Shown: positions 55,094 to 63,370, numbered from the stretch's first letter. The stretch: DNA of 64,000 bases from Bacilli bacterium (GCA_017409785.1 JAFQSD010000002.1:62001-126000); one strand, 5' to 3'. Translations and numbers: made by a program. Notes: generated from the letters alone by a model not told the origin.

Positions 55094-55127
55094 ATATAAA
55101 AAACAACATTTTATTAATAAATGTTGT
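55094..55127. terminator. Orphan hairpin between divergent genes
   Basis: AACAACATTT and AAATGTTGT form a hairpin (about 55101-55128) with T runs on the minus side. The region 55128-55295 has no gene I can support; it holds AT-rich promoter sequence, including TATAAT at 55251-55256 for the next gene. Confidence 0.4.
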
Positions 55128-55295
55128 CTTTATTTACATATGAAGCAGTTGATAAGAAAGTTTTAAACTTTTTATAAAAAAATATTTCTCACTTGTTAAA
55201 TTAACTATATGATAAATCAATAGTCGTATAGGAATTTCTTGGCATTAATAGTATAATTGTATTAAGAAAAATCTTATTAAGGAGGAAGATTCTGA

Positions 55296-55688
55296 ATGAA
55301 TTTTTATATAGGTTCAGGAATGAAAAATTGCGAATTAGTTAATTACTATGCAAAGATATTGAAAGAAAATGATTGGAAACAAACATATAACTGGGTTGAA
55401 AACATTAATGAAGATGTGTCTATAGAAGATATGACAGTATATGCTAAATTAGAATCACAAGGAATTATTGATTCTGATGTTGTTATTATATTATTACCTG
55501 CAGGAAGAGGAGCCCATATTGAACTTGGAATGGCATTAGCATTAAATAAGAAAATATTTTTATGTTCTGAGGCCAAAGAAGAATTTAGTATTGAAAATAC
55601 TGTTGCTTTTTATGGATTGCCTAATATTATTCAATTAATTGGGACAGCAGATGATAATATAATGAAAATACTTAAATATGTTCAATAA
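55296..55688 (+). CDS. Small nucleoside 2-deoxyribosyltransferase-like protein
   Basis: A 130-residue protein with the fold of the nucleoside 2-deoxyribosyltransferase / DUF4406 group: MNFYIGSGM at the start, ESQGIIDSDVVIILLPAGRGAHIELGMALAL in the middle (the GRGAHIELG loop includes the glutamate used as nucleophile or in binding), and a C-terminal helix. Such enzymes transfer or cleave deoxyribose from nucleosides. AAGGAGGAAG precedes the ATG. Single plus-strand gene. Confidence 0.75.
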   Translation: MNFYIGSGMKNCELVNYYAKILKENDWKQTYNWVENINEDVSIEDMTVYAKLESQGIIDSDVVIILLPAGRGAHIELGMALALNKKIFLCSEAKEEFSIENTVAFYGLPNIIQLIGTADDNIMKILKYVQ

Positions 55689-55748
55689 CACATACTAATT
55701 GGGATGCCAATTTACAAATGTGTTTCTAAATTATCAAAAACTATGTAA

Positions 55749-55778
55749 AAAAGCTATCAAATAAATGATAGCTTTTAA
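55749..55778. terminator. Bidirectional terminator before the Gly-Cys tRNA unit
   Basis: AAAGCTATCA and TGATAGCTTT pair around AATAAA. It ends the plus-strand deoxyribosyltransferase-like gene and the minus-strand tRNA unit. Confidence 0.7.
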
Positions 55779-55822
55779 AATATAAAATAAAACTCACACA
55801 AAAGTGTGAGTAACTCTCTCAA

Positions 55823-55897
55823 TGGAGCGGATGAGGGGAATCGAACCCCCATCACAGCCTTGGCAAGGCCGTATTCTAACCATTAAACTACATCCGC
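55823..55897 (-). tRNA. tRNA-Gly (anticodon GCC)
   Basis: Acceptor GCGGATG/CATCCGC, anticodon stem CGGCC/GGCTG with loop TTGCCAA, T arm GGGGGTTCGATTCCCC, discriminator T and encoded CCA. Confidence 0.95.
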
Positions 55898-55908
55898 AAA
55901 TAAAAAAA

Positions 55909-55982
55909 TGGAGGGGCCTACCGGATTTGAACCGGTGCTCAGGGTGTTGCAGACCCACGCCTTACCACTTGGCTAAAGCCCC
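55909..55982 (-). tRNA. tRNA-Cys (anticodon GCA)
   Basis: Acceptor GGGGCTT/AGGCCCC with a terminal mismatch or G-T pair, anticodon loop CTGCAAC (anticodon GCA), T arm CCGGTTCAAATCCGG, discriminator T and encoded CCA. It precedes tRNA-Gly in the same transcript. Confidence 0.93.
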
Positions 55983-56053
55983 ATGTACCTATGATTATAT
56001 CAGACCTTTTTTTAAATTTCAACTAAAAATATTATTTTTTTATTATATGCAAA

Positions 56054-56083
56054 AAAAAGAAGGAGTTTCCTAATCCTTCCAAA
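56054..56083 (-). terminator. Terminator of the 424-aa membrane protein gene
   Basis: GAAGGAT...ACTCCTTC pairs over the stop codon and runs into eight T. Confidence 0.65.
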
Positions 56084-57344
56084 AATCAATTATATTTTTA
56101 TTATTATAAACAAGTTCACTATTCTTAGCTATTGGCATTAGTCCTTCTTCTTCATTATAGAAATAAACCATATCTCCTGCAGCAACTAACACATCACCAT
56201 TCTTAACTTTCCATTCTGTCATATTATCAAACTTAAATAATACTTCAGCATCAGTTGGACTATCAATATGTGATCTATAAATCTTACCATCTTTTGTTTT
56301 GAAATAATAGAAATATCCATCTTGTTTTATTTGAACATCTTCACCATACTTTTTAGATATCTTATCATTTTCAACAAAAATACCATTAAAGTAAACTTTT
56401 TCTTTTAAGAATTCACTTGCTTCTACTGTTTTCTTTTTTCCATCATTAATAGAAATAAATCCATCAGTTTCATTACCAACTTCTTCTACTTTTTCATATG
56501 CTGGATCCACTGAATATTGTTTTTTCTTACCAACATCAGTTATATAAAGTAAATTCTTATCTACACCATTAAAATATATATCAGAACTTAATGCATTTGG
56601 CAATGCTATACTACCTCTACCTAAATCTTTAGTATTGTAATAAATAAGTTCACTAACCTTAAATGAATTTGTTCTTTTATTCGCAGTAACATAATATCTA
56701 CCAACTATTGCTGATAAAGAATTATCATAAATATCTGTCTCTAAATAATCTTTTATATAAAGATTATCACTTTTTAAAATATATAATCCTTTATATCTCC
56801 AAATTAAGAAAACATAATCTTTTAAAATATTATCTTTATATACTTCAATACCTTTACCTTCAGAATATAAATTCTTCTTTGTAGATTCTTTATCATCCCA
56901 ACTCTTATGAGTATATTCCTCTGATTTTAATACATCAACAATACCCTTAATATCATTATTACCAATTTGTTTTAAATAATCAAAACTAACTACTTCACCA
57001 TCATATAAACAAGTTAAATTAGCAGTAACATCTCTTCTAAATATTGGATAAATACAACTAACATTATCAGTCTTAAAAGTTCTAATATCTCTAATAATTT
57101 CTGTTTGCTTATTTAAGTTCTTCTTTAAGAAAACAGTATATACACTACCTTCTTTATCAGTAATTCCAATATTATAATAAGATTCTTCATCGATTACTTC
57201 TAAATGTTCTTTTATTTGATATTCATTATCTTTTGTAAGTAATGTATATTCACTAGTTTTTTCCACAGTAAATACAATTACTACAGCCTGTAATACTAAT
57301 CCTAAAATAGCAATAATAAATAATATCGGCAATGCCTTTTTCAT
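56070..57344 (-). CDS. Hypothetical membrane-anchored beta-rich protein (424 aa)
   Basis: An N-terminal helix (about 4-26) anchors a large outside part with many short strands, often with YFYFKTKDGKIYRSH or YNTKDLGRG-like hairpins, in the style of beta-propeller proteins (DUF5050-like). Two cysteines (CIYPIFRRD and LTCLYDGE) could form a disulfide. I do not recognise it. Single-gene unit with terminator; no cotranscribed neighbour. Confidence 0.6.
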   Translation of the reverse strand: MKKALPILFIIAILGLVLQAVVIVFTVEKTSEYTLLTKDNEYQIKEHLEVIDEESYYNIGITDKEGSVYTVFLKKNLNKQTEIIRDIRTFKTDNVSCIYPIFRRDVTANLTCLYDGEVVSFDYLKQIGNNDIKGIVDVLKSEEYTHKSWDDKESTKKNLYSEGKGIEVYKDNILKDYVFLIWRYKGLYILKSDNLYIKDYLETDIYDNSLSAIVGRYYVTANKRTNSFKVSELIYYNTKDLGRGSIALPNALSSDIYFNGVDKNLLYITDVGKKKQYSVDPAYEKVEEVGNETDGFISINDGKKKTVEASEFLKEKVYFNGIFVENDKISKKYGEDVQIKQDGYFYYFKTKDGKIYRSHIDSPTDAEVLFKFDNMTEWKVKNGDVLVAAGDMVYFYNEEEGLMPIAKNSELVYNNKNIIDFWKD

Positions 57345-57371
57345 ATCATCTCACCATACTCATTATAACAA

Positions 57372-57412
57372 AAAAAAAGACGTAAATAAAGTCCTTTTAT
57401 TTATCGCCTTCT
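57372..57412 (-). terminator. Terminator of the PH-like gene
   Basis: GATAAATAAA pairs with TTTATTTACG region and is followed by nine T; the stem overlaps the final codons of the gene. Confidence 0.6.
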
Positions 57413-57837
57413 CTAGCATATTTTTTCTTTTCTTCCATCATATATGAAGAAATTTCTGTTTCAATTTCAATTAAAGCTTCTTTAGAAATATTTGATAAAG
57501 TAATAAACTCTTTAACAGTATCAATATATACTTTACCCCAAATAATTCCACTTGAAATCTTTAAGTCATTAAACATATCTGGAGTAATAGCATTATAGAA
57601 ATAACCTATAATAACTCTTTTTCTACCAATTAAAATTCTTTTATTAGTAAGACATATAACAGCAGTTCCCCAAATATTAAATGGATTATCATTCTTTTGT
57701 GCAGCGAAAGTATATAATGGTCTTTCACCAGGATTTAAATGTTGTTCAATTACAGAAGAATTTTGTTTTAATCTCCATGCAATTGTCATTGGATGTCTTT
57801 CTTTAAATTTTAAAACTTGTTCATATACTTTTCCCAT
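57397..57837 (-). CDS. Bacterial PH-domain-like protein (146 aa)
   Basis: The core GERPLYTFAAQ, TAVICLTNKRILIGRKRV, WGKVYIDTVKEFI and the closing helix ALIEIETEISSYM match the bacterial pleckstrin-homology (YokE/bPH) fold, in which a strand LTNKRI precedes a basic loop. Such proteins are of unknown function, often membrane-associated or stress-related. GAGAGGTG precedes the ATG. Alone between two terminators and intergenic gaps. Confidence 0.65.
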   Translation of the reverse strand: MGKVYEQVLKFKERHPMTIAWRLKQNSSVIEQHLNPGERPLYTFAAQKNDNPFNIWGTAVICLTNKRILIGRKRVIIGYFYNAITPDMFNDLKISSGIIWGKVYIDTVKEFITLSNISKEALIEIETEISSYMMEEKKKYAREGDK

Positions 57838-57896
57838 ACTAGCACCTCTCTTAACATCAATTATAACATAATTTCTTTAGATCAAAAACTATAAAT

Positions 57897-58349
57897 TTAA
57901 CCATTACGTCTATTTCTAATACATTGTTGTCTATGACTATTCTTAATTCTTTGATTTATCATTATATTATCATGTTTTCTTAACTGTCTAACATTTACTT
58001 TTTGTTTAGGTTTTTCATCTTCATATCTAATATCTTCTGCAGCAACAATCATATCTTGCATTGGATCTAATAATTTACTTAAATCTTGCTCATCTCTAGT
58101 AAATAATAAATCACAAGGAGATAAAGATAATACTTTTTCTCTATCTAAACATACAAATGATACTTGTTCACTAAGTTCAATAACTTCTCCAAAATTATAA
58201 AATCTATAAATCTTATCATTAAAATGAAATTCATTATCTATTTGAACATAAGATATTTGCATTTGGCAAAGTGCTCTTGCCATTGAATCACAAAATTTCT
58301 CTCTATCGGTTACTACATAATTACGAACTATACCCTGTTTAATTTCCAT
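57897..58349 (-). CDS. Hypothetical protein with basic tail (150 aa)
   Basis: A soluble 150-residue protein. The first part (IVRNYVVTDREKFCDSMARAL) and the middle (FVCLDREKVLSLSPCDLLF) contain alternating strands and helices; the last 35 residues are strongly basic (QLRKHDNIMINQRIKNSHRQQ), suggesting nucleic acid or ribosome binding. I do not recognise a family. AGGGGGAT precedes the ATG. It follows the ABC-F gene by eight bases and is cotranscribed with it, so a ribosome-linked role is a reasonable guess. Confidence 0.6.
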   Translation of the reverse strand: MEIKQGIVRNYVVTDREKFCDSMARALCQMQISYVQIDNEFHFNDKIYRFYNFGEVIELSEQVSFVCLDREKVLSLSPCDLLFTRDEQDLSKLLDPMQDMIVAAEDIRYEDEKPKQKVNVRQLRKHDNIMINQRIKNSHRQQCIRNRRNG

Positions 58350-58357
58350 AAATCCCC

Positions 58358-59941
58358 CTATTTTTGATCAATATATTCTTCATAAGGAATACTTCTATCA
58401 ACAATCTTACCATCTGGAAGAATCTCAATAACACGATTAGTAACTGTATTATTTAATTCATAATCACGAGATGTAAATAAAACTTCTCCTTGAAAGTTAA
58501 CTAATCCCTTATTAAGCGATGTAATACTTTCAAGATCTAAGTGGTTTGTTGGTTCATCTAATATCAAGAAGTTTGGATTTTCAAGCATCATCTTTGATAA
58601 CATACATCTAGCTTTTTCTCCTCCAGATAATACATTAACTTTCTTAAATACATCTTCTCCACTAAACAACATTCTTCCTAAGAATCCACGTAAAATTGTT
58701 TCATCTTTAATATCGTAATATTGTCCAATCCATTCCATTATATTTTTATCTGTATCAAAATATTCATTATTATCTTGTGGTAAATATCCTGGAATAATTG
58801 TTTTACCCCATTCAATAGTACCTTTATCATACTTTTCTTTACCCATTAAAATATTGAATAAAGTTGTTTTAACCATATCATCTTGTGCTAAGAAAGTAAT
58901 CTTGTCACCTTTTAAAATAGTAAATGAAACTTTATCTAAAATCTTCTTACCATCAACAATTTTTGTAAGATTTTCTACTTTTAAAATTTCCTTACCAGCT
59001 GGTTTTTCAATTTTAAAATCAATATATGGATATTTTCTAGATGAAGGAATAATTTCATCTAATTGAATCTTCTCTAACATTTTCTTACGAGAAGTTGCTT
59101 GTTTACTCTTAGAAGCATTAGCACTGAATCTCGCAATAAATGATTGTAATTCTTTAATCTTTTCTTCTTTTTTCTTATTAGATTCTTTCATTTGTCTTTG
59201 TAATAATTCACTTGATTCATACCAGAAATCATAGTTACCTACATATAACTTAATTTTTCCATAATCAATATCTGCTATATGTGTACATACTTTATTTAAG
59301 AAATGTCTATCATGTGAAACAATAATAACTGTATTATCAAAGTTAATTAAAAACTCTTCTAACCATCTAATTGCTTCTAAGTCTAAACTGTTTGTAGGTT
59401 CATCTAATAATAAGATATCTGGATTTCCAAATAATGCTTGAGCAAGTAATACTTTAACTCTTTCTTTAACCGGAAGTTCACCCATTGTCATATAATGATG
59501 TTCTTCAGCAATACCTAAATTATTTAAAAGAACAGCCGCATCAGGTTCAGCATTCCATCCATCTAAATCCATAAATTCAGCTTCAAGTTCAGCTAACTTC
59601 ATACCATCTTCATCACTAAACTCAGTTTGTTGATACATTCTATCTTTTTCTTCCATTATTGCATATAGTTTTTGATTACCCATAATAACTACATCAATAA
59701 CTCTGTTTTGATCATATTGATAGTGATCTTGTCTTAAGAAAGACATTCTTTCATCTTTACCAATAACAACTTCACCAGTAGTAGTTTCTTGTTCACCACT
59801 TAATATTTTTAAAAAAGTAGATTTACCAGAACCATTAGCTCCAATTAACCCATAACAATTTCCATTAGTAAATTTTATATTAACATCTTCAAATAAAGTT
59901 CTCTTACCAAACTTTAAACTTACATTATTTACTTGTATCAT
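58358..59941 (-). CDS. ABC-F family ATPase (ribosome-associated)
   Basis: The start is ATG at 59941 (MIQVNNVSLKFG), preceded by GAGGTGG; a GTG four codons earlier belongs to that site. The 527-residue protein has two ABC domains: GANGSGKST...LLLDEPTNSLDLEA, then a linker with basic helices (QSFIARFSANASKSKQATSRKK), then AQDDMVKTT, LSGGEKARC and LDEPTNHLDLES. The second P-loop reads AQDDMVKTT where GxxGxGKS/T is normal, so this site probably binds ATP weakly or differently. It resembles YkpA/YbiT-type ABC-F proteins, which act on translation in the ribosomal E site. Not a membrane transporter. It heads a two-gene operon. Confidence 0.88.
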   Translation of the reverse strand: MIQVNNVSLKFGKRTLFEDVNIKFTNGNCYGLIGANGSGKSTFLKILSGEQETTTGEVVIGKDERMSFLRQDHYQYDQNRVIDVVIMGNQKLYAIMEEKDRMYQQTEFSDEDGMKLAELEAEFMDLDGWNAEPDAAVLLNNLGIAEEHHYMTMGELPVKERVKVLLAQALFGNPDILLLDEPTNSLDLEAIRWLEEFLINFDNTVIIVSHDRHFLNKVCTHIADIDYGKIKLYVGNYDFWYESSELLQRQMKESNKKKEEKIKELQSFIARFSANASKSKQATSRKKMLEKIQLDEIIPSSRKYPYIDFKIEKPAGKEILKVENLTKIVDGKKILDKVSFTILKGDKITFLAQDDMVKTTLFNILMGKEKYDKGTIEWGKTIIPGYLPQDNNEYFDTDKNIMEWIGQYYDIKDETILRGFLGRMLFSGEDVFKKVNVLSGGEKARCMLSKMMLENPNFLILDEPTNHLDLESITSLNKGLVNFQGEVLFTSRDYELNNTVTNRVIEILPDGKIVDRSIPYEEYIDQK

Positions 59942-59991
59942 ATTATCCACCTCGTTTTATCAAAGTCACTTTATTTTATCAGAAAACAAAG

Positions 59992-60018
59992 AAAAAGACA
60001 AGCCTTCTATCTTGTCAT
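59992..60018 (-). terminator. Terminator of the kinase-like gene
   Basis: GACAAG and CTTGTC pair around ATAGAAGG and run into TTTTTCTTTG. Confidence 0.7.
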
Positions 60019-60678
60019 TCTCTTAACATATTTCTTTACTGTTTCATCACTATTCATTGTATCTTTCATTTGTTCTAACATATCATAATCTTCAAAAACA
60101 CTCCAAGTATTAACTCTAGCTTTCTTAGAAAGTCTAGCTAAAGGAAATAAATCTCCTTTTAAAAAACAACTAAGAGTAAACATATTATTTCTCTTGGCTT
60201 GCTGATAATCAGTTCTATATTGAAATACTATACCACCAGGATCTCCTATAAATAATTGTTCTCCGTCATATAAAACATTATCAGCATGCCAATCGTCTAT
60301 TAATACTCCATTCTGCGATAAGATATCTAAGTCTTCTGTAATAACATCAAGTTCAGAAACAAAATCTCCCATCTTCATATCCATTACTCTAGTAACAGGA
60401 AATTTATAAATAAATGGAGTTGAATAACCAATAAATGTTTTACAATCATCACTATAAGCAATTCCTTTAGGCATTAAAATTCTTTTAGTTGAAATAGTAC
60501 CTAATCTAACACATTGTTCTTCATTTAATCTACTTCTAAAACAAGTAGGCTTATAAATCTTAATAGCATCATCACCATATTTATAAACAATACCTTCTGC
60601 CCCTTCATTAAGATACATATAATCTTCTTCATCGTCAGTAAATTCTAATAATTCTCCATTATAATAAAACTTTAACAT
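60007..60678 (-). CDS. Protein-kinase-like protein
   Basis: The start is ATG at 60678 (MLKFYYNGELLEF), after TTGGGGTG; a longer frame would begin inside the promoter. The 223-residue protein has a glycine-rich loop GAEGIVYKYG, the ATP-binding lysine in DAIKIYK, a catalytic-loop-like DDWHADNVLYDG and GDPGG in place of DFG. This is the layout of an atypical, small kinase-like fold. A function is not clear. The promoter overlaps the terminator of the OapA-like gene and carries the conserved leader shared with two other genes. Confidence 0.65.
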   Translation of the reverse strand: MLKFYYNGELLEFTDDEEDYMYLNEGAEGIVYKYGDDAIKIYKPTCFRSRLNEEQCVRLGTISTKRILMPKGIAYSDDCKTFIGYSTPFIYKFPVTRVMDMKMGDFVSELDVITEDLDILSQNGVLIDDWHADNVLYDGEQLFIGDPGGIVFQYRTDYQQAKRNNMFTLSCFLKGDLFPLARLSKKARVNTWSVFEDYDMLEQMKDTMNSDETVKKYVKRMTR

Positions 60679-60712
60679 AACAAACACCCCAAATGTGCTC
60701 ATATTATACCAC
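60679..60712 (-). promoter_or_regulatory. Promoter and conserved leader of the kinase-like gene
   Basis: An extended -10 TGGTATAAT (TATAAT at 60708-60703), then ATGAGCACATTTGGGGTG. GCAC is four bases after the -10, as at 22498-22511 and 63309-63322. No clear -35 is seen because the upstream bases form the oapA terminator. Confidence 0.65.
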
Positions 60713-60735
60713 AAAAAAAGGGATATTTCTATCCC
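60713..60735 (-). terminator. Terminator of the OapA-like gene
   Basis: GGGATA and TATCCC pair around GAAA and are followed by seven T. Confidence 0.8.
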
Positions 60736-61325
60736 TTATAAAATATTGAAACTATTTTAGCAAATTCATAAAGAATAATATCACTCTTATTCATTGCAAA
60801 ACTTTTACCCATTGCTTTACCACCAATAGTTAAAGCTGCAATTATTGCTGCAACAGTTAAATTCACAAATAATAATTCAACATTTAATGAATTAGCTATA
60901 TTTACTGCAATAGTTGTACCAGCAGCACCAGAAATAATACCACAAATATCTCCAATAACGTCGTTACAGAAACTAGATACTTTATCAGCATTTTTCTTAA
61001 ACTTAACTGCTACTTTAGATCCCTTAACTTGTCTAGCATTCATAGAATGAAATACCTTTTCATCTGCACTATTCACAGCAACTCCAACAATATCAAAGAT
61101 AATACCAATCACAATAAATAATAATGTGATAATTACTCCTACCCAAGTAGATAACTTAGGAATTGTTGTTTGTGATACAAGTGATAATCCAAATGATATA
61201 GCAAATGCCATAACAACTATTTCAATAATCCATTTAACATTAACATGTTCTTTCTTAATTTTTTCTTTTCTTCTTGTTTGTACTATTAAGTTCTTCAGCT
61301 CTTCTTTTTCAGTACATTTTTTCAT
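60729..61325 (-). CDS. oapA: OapA-like DUF21 membrane protein (OLE RNA partner)
   Basis: A 198-residue protein with about four transmembrane helices (about 30-50, 60-85, 125-145 and 152-172) and a basic loop NARQVKGSKVAVKFKKNADKV followed by SSFCNDVIGDICGIISG, the signature of the DUF21-related OLE-associated protein A as I remember it. OapA binds OLE RNA and holds it at the membrane as a homodimer. It lies directly downstream of the predicted OLE RNA on the same strand, the classic arrangement. A CorB-like ion-transport annotation is the alternative. Confidence 0.75.
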   Translation of the reverse strand: MKKCTEKEELKNLIVQTRRKEKIKKEHVNVKWIIEIVVMAFAISFGLSLVSQTTIPKLSTWVGVIITLLFIVIGIIFDIVGVAVNSADEKVFHSMNARQVKGSKVAVKFKKNADKVSSFCNDVIGDICGIISGAAGTTIAVNIANSLNVELLFVNLTVAAIIAALTIGGKAMGKSFAMNKSDIILYEFAKIVSIFYKG

Positions 61326-61352
61326 ATTTCTTTTATTCTCCTTCAGACTAAT

Positions 61353-61379
61353 AAAAAAATAGTATATAAAATACTATTA
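61353..61379 (-). terminator. Terminator of the OLE-like RNA
   Basis: ATAGTAT and ATACTAT pair around TTTAT and run into seven T, about 28 bases before the oapA start codon. Confidence 0.65.
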
Positions 61380-61981
61380 TTTATAAAAATAAGTAATGGC
61401 GTTAATATAGTAAACTCTGAGCCTTAGGTCAAGTAGAATTTCTCTCACTTCAACATTTCCGTTACCAGAAATGCGGTTCCCCTTTAATGAATTGAGTATG
61501 ACGTCGCCGTTCATACGACTTGATTACCACTTAGTGCCCACTGCAATCCTATACTAAAAGCACCCTAGGAGATTTCCTCTCCAACACTTTACTTCTAATT
61601 CTTTTTTGCAAAAATAATTTCAAAACGCAATCGTTTACTCATGGGTGGCCGCCCATAACTAAAGTAGTTCATTTATCCCAATATTTTCACTCAAGACAGG
61701 CTACGCTGCACATAGCTTTCGCCACAATACAGGTTCTATCCTAACTCGTAACAAATCCATCAGTCTGTACGTATAGGTTTATTACAAAATTAGGTCTCCA
61801 CAGATACAGGGTCGTGGGTCGTATGCCATTACGAGCGCCCTATATCTTTCATCTTCAGCATCCACCCCAAACTGGGCGTAAGAAGCAGACACCAAAGGTT
61901 TCATCGATATGCCCTTTAACGACTTTTTAATTTCGTCTTCCTAGTAAAGTAATTGACTAGAATAATGTGCCATCAATTACG
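61379..61981 (-). ncRNA. ole: OLE RNA (Ornate Large Extremophilic), about 600 nt
   Basis: A region of about 600 bases with no reading frame, higher GC than its surroundings and many complementary segments (for example GCGGCCACCCATGAG with TTATGGGCGG, GGAGAGGAAATCTCC). It begins at a consensus promoter (61988-62016), ends at a hairpin terminator and is followed by a DUF21/OapA-like gene. Size, isolation, structure and partner fit OLE RNA; I cannot compare it with the covariance model. RNase P RNA, tmRNA and group II intron lack their landmark motifs here. Confidence 0.7.
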
Positions 61982-61987
61982 AAGATA

Positions 61988-62016
61988 ATTATATCATATA
62001 TAAAATAATTTGTCAA
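61988..62016 (-). promoter_or_regulatory. Promoter of the OLE-like RNA
   Basis: Perfect TTGACA (62016-62011), 17-base spacer, extended TGA and perfect TATAAT (61993-61988). The strongest promoter by consensus in the window; predicted start about 61981. Confidence 0.85.
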
Positions 62017-62024
62017 GTTTACAC

Positions 62025-63290
62025 TTATTTTTCTTTTTTATAACTTTTAGCATCATTATCACTGATTTTATCAACAATCTCTTGTGATGCTAAGCTATTT
62101 TTCAATTTACTTGAAAAATATGCTTTATGGTCACTACCAAACTCAACTAAATCATCTACATAACTATCGTATGCATCTGGATAGAAAATATTACCAAGTA
62201 ATATTTCATTATAATAATACGATACTCTATTAGAGTCACTTTCTTCATACTTAGCAGTAACAATACCTCTAAATACTGGAATGAATACATTAACAATCTC
62301 TTCATATGTTAAATCTTCTTCTAAATCACCATGATATTTTAAGAAAGCTTTATCTAACATATTAAGAGCATTTCTAGCAACTTCAATATCACCTGTAATT
62401 GTTGCCATTTCTTCTGCAATAATATCCATATTACCTAAAGAATAGGCTTTTAATACAATATCAGGAGAAGTTACTTCACATAACATTTTAACTGCTGCTA
62501 TTTCAAACGGATAATTTTCAAGCTCAATAAATGGTTTATTCTGAAAATATTCATTTACTAATAACTCAGTCATTCCCTCTTTAAAATAAGTTGGTAATGA
62601 AATAGTATTCTCATTACAAAATATTGCATGAATACCTTCATGTTTTAAAATAGATTGATCTTCATCTTTTTCAAAAATACCAATACTTTCAAATTGATGT
62701 GAATATACACCTAAAACAGTTCTATCATACATATAAGGTCTACATTTATAAGAAACCTCTACATTACGTAACGAACTATATGCACTTTCTCTATCAATAT
62801 AAGGATTATCTTTAATAATATCAATAAATCCATAGAAAACTTGTTTTTCTTCATCAGTTAAACAATCATTTTCATATACTGCATTAAGTAATGCGTATTC
62901 ATCTTTGCAATCTTCATCAATACAAATGCCTAATTCATTTTCTAACGTACCTACAATTCTTTCTAACTCTTCATCTGATATAGATAAAGAATTACCACAG
63001 AAAATATTATCATCACAAAGATCACGTTCAGTTGGATTCCACATAATATACTTCATATAAACTAAACCGCATAATAATAAAGCATTAAGAAAAATTAACA
63101 ATCTCCAGAAAATTTTTGTTCCTTTTCTAAACTTAGCTTCTTGTTCTTCATCAATCTCATCAAGTCCATCACAATAAGTTGGATCAATAGACACTTCATT
63201 AGGACAACTATCTAGATTCATCTCATCACATAAAGCATCATTTAATTCTTCTTGATTTAATACGTCTTCATCTAGTCTTTCACTATCCAT
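62025..63290 (-). CDS. Predicted membrane-anchored zinc metallopeptidase
   Basis: A 421-residue protein with an acidic cytosolic N terminus (about 1-55), one transmembrane helix (about 60-82) and an outside domain. It carries HEGIH (217-221), an HExxH zinc site, and, 17 residues on, YFKEGMTELL (E238, E242), which matches the gluzincin type in which a third ligand is a Glu in an EG..E helix. I do not recognise a named family. The promoter has the conserved leader shared by the sigma-like and kinase-like genes. It lies upstream of the OLE RNA on the same strand. Confidence 0.65.
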   Translation of the reverse strand: MDSERLDEDVLNQEELNDALCDEMNLDSCPNEVSIDPTYCDGLDEIDEEQEAKFRKGTKIFWRLLIFLNALLLCGLVYMKYIMWNPTERDLCDDNIFCGNSLSISDEELERIVGTLENELGICIDEDCKDEYALLNAVYENDCLTDEEKQVFYGFIDIIKDNPYIDRESAYSSLRNVEVSYKCRPYMYDRTVLGVYSHQFESIGIFEKDEDQSILKHEGIHAIFCNENTISLPTYFKEGMTELLVNEYFQNKPFIELENYPFEIAAVKMLCEVTSPDIVLKAYSLGNMDIIAEEMATITGDIEVARNALNMLDKAFLKYHGDLEEDLTYEEIVNVFIPVFRGIVTAKYEESDSNRVSYYYNEILLGNIFYPDAYDSYVDDLVEFGSDHKAYFSSKLKNSLASQEIVDKISDNDAKSYKKEK

Positions 63291-63297
63291 ACCAAAT

Positions 63298-63345
63298 CCC
63301 CCTCAAATGTGCCCATATTATATCACAAAATCAAAAAAATTGCAA
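63298..63345 (-). promoter_or_regulatory. Promoter and conserved leader of the metallopeptidase gene
   Basis: TTGCAA, 17 bases and extended -10 TGATATAAT (TATAAT at 63322-63317), then ATGGGCACATTTGAGGGGG. GCAC lies four bases after the -10, identical in position to the other two leaders. Confidence 0.7.
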
Positions 63346-63370
63346 TAAAAAACCACCTTTTCAGTGGTCT
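63345..63370 (-). terminator. Terminator of the lytic-type gene
   Basis: ACCACTG and GAAAAGGTGGT pair and run into TTTTTT just after the stop codon. Confidence 0.7.

Noticed and set aside
54495..55109. Upstream ATG at 55109 as start of the 184-aa gene
   Set aside because: It lacks a ribosome site and would add a hydrophobic, non-conserved-looking lead; GAGGTGGG before TTG at 55049 is better.
55822..56073. Plus-strand frame (83 aa) with MERMRGIEPPSQPWQG at the start
   Set aside because: It is the antisense of tRNA-Gly and tRNA-Cys; such Arg/Pro-rich frames are a well-known artefact of tRNA genes.
61379..61981. RNase P RNA, tmRNA, SRP RNA or group II intron
   Set aside because: The tmRNA-type tag and pseudo-tRNA, the RNase P core motifs and the domain V/VI of group II introns could not be found; OLE fits better because of size and the OapA-like gene.
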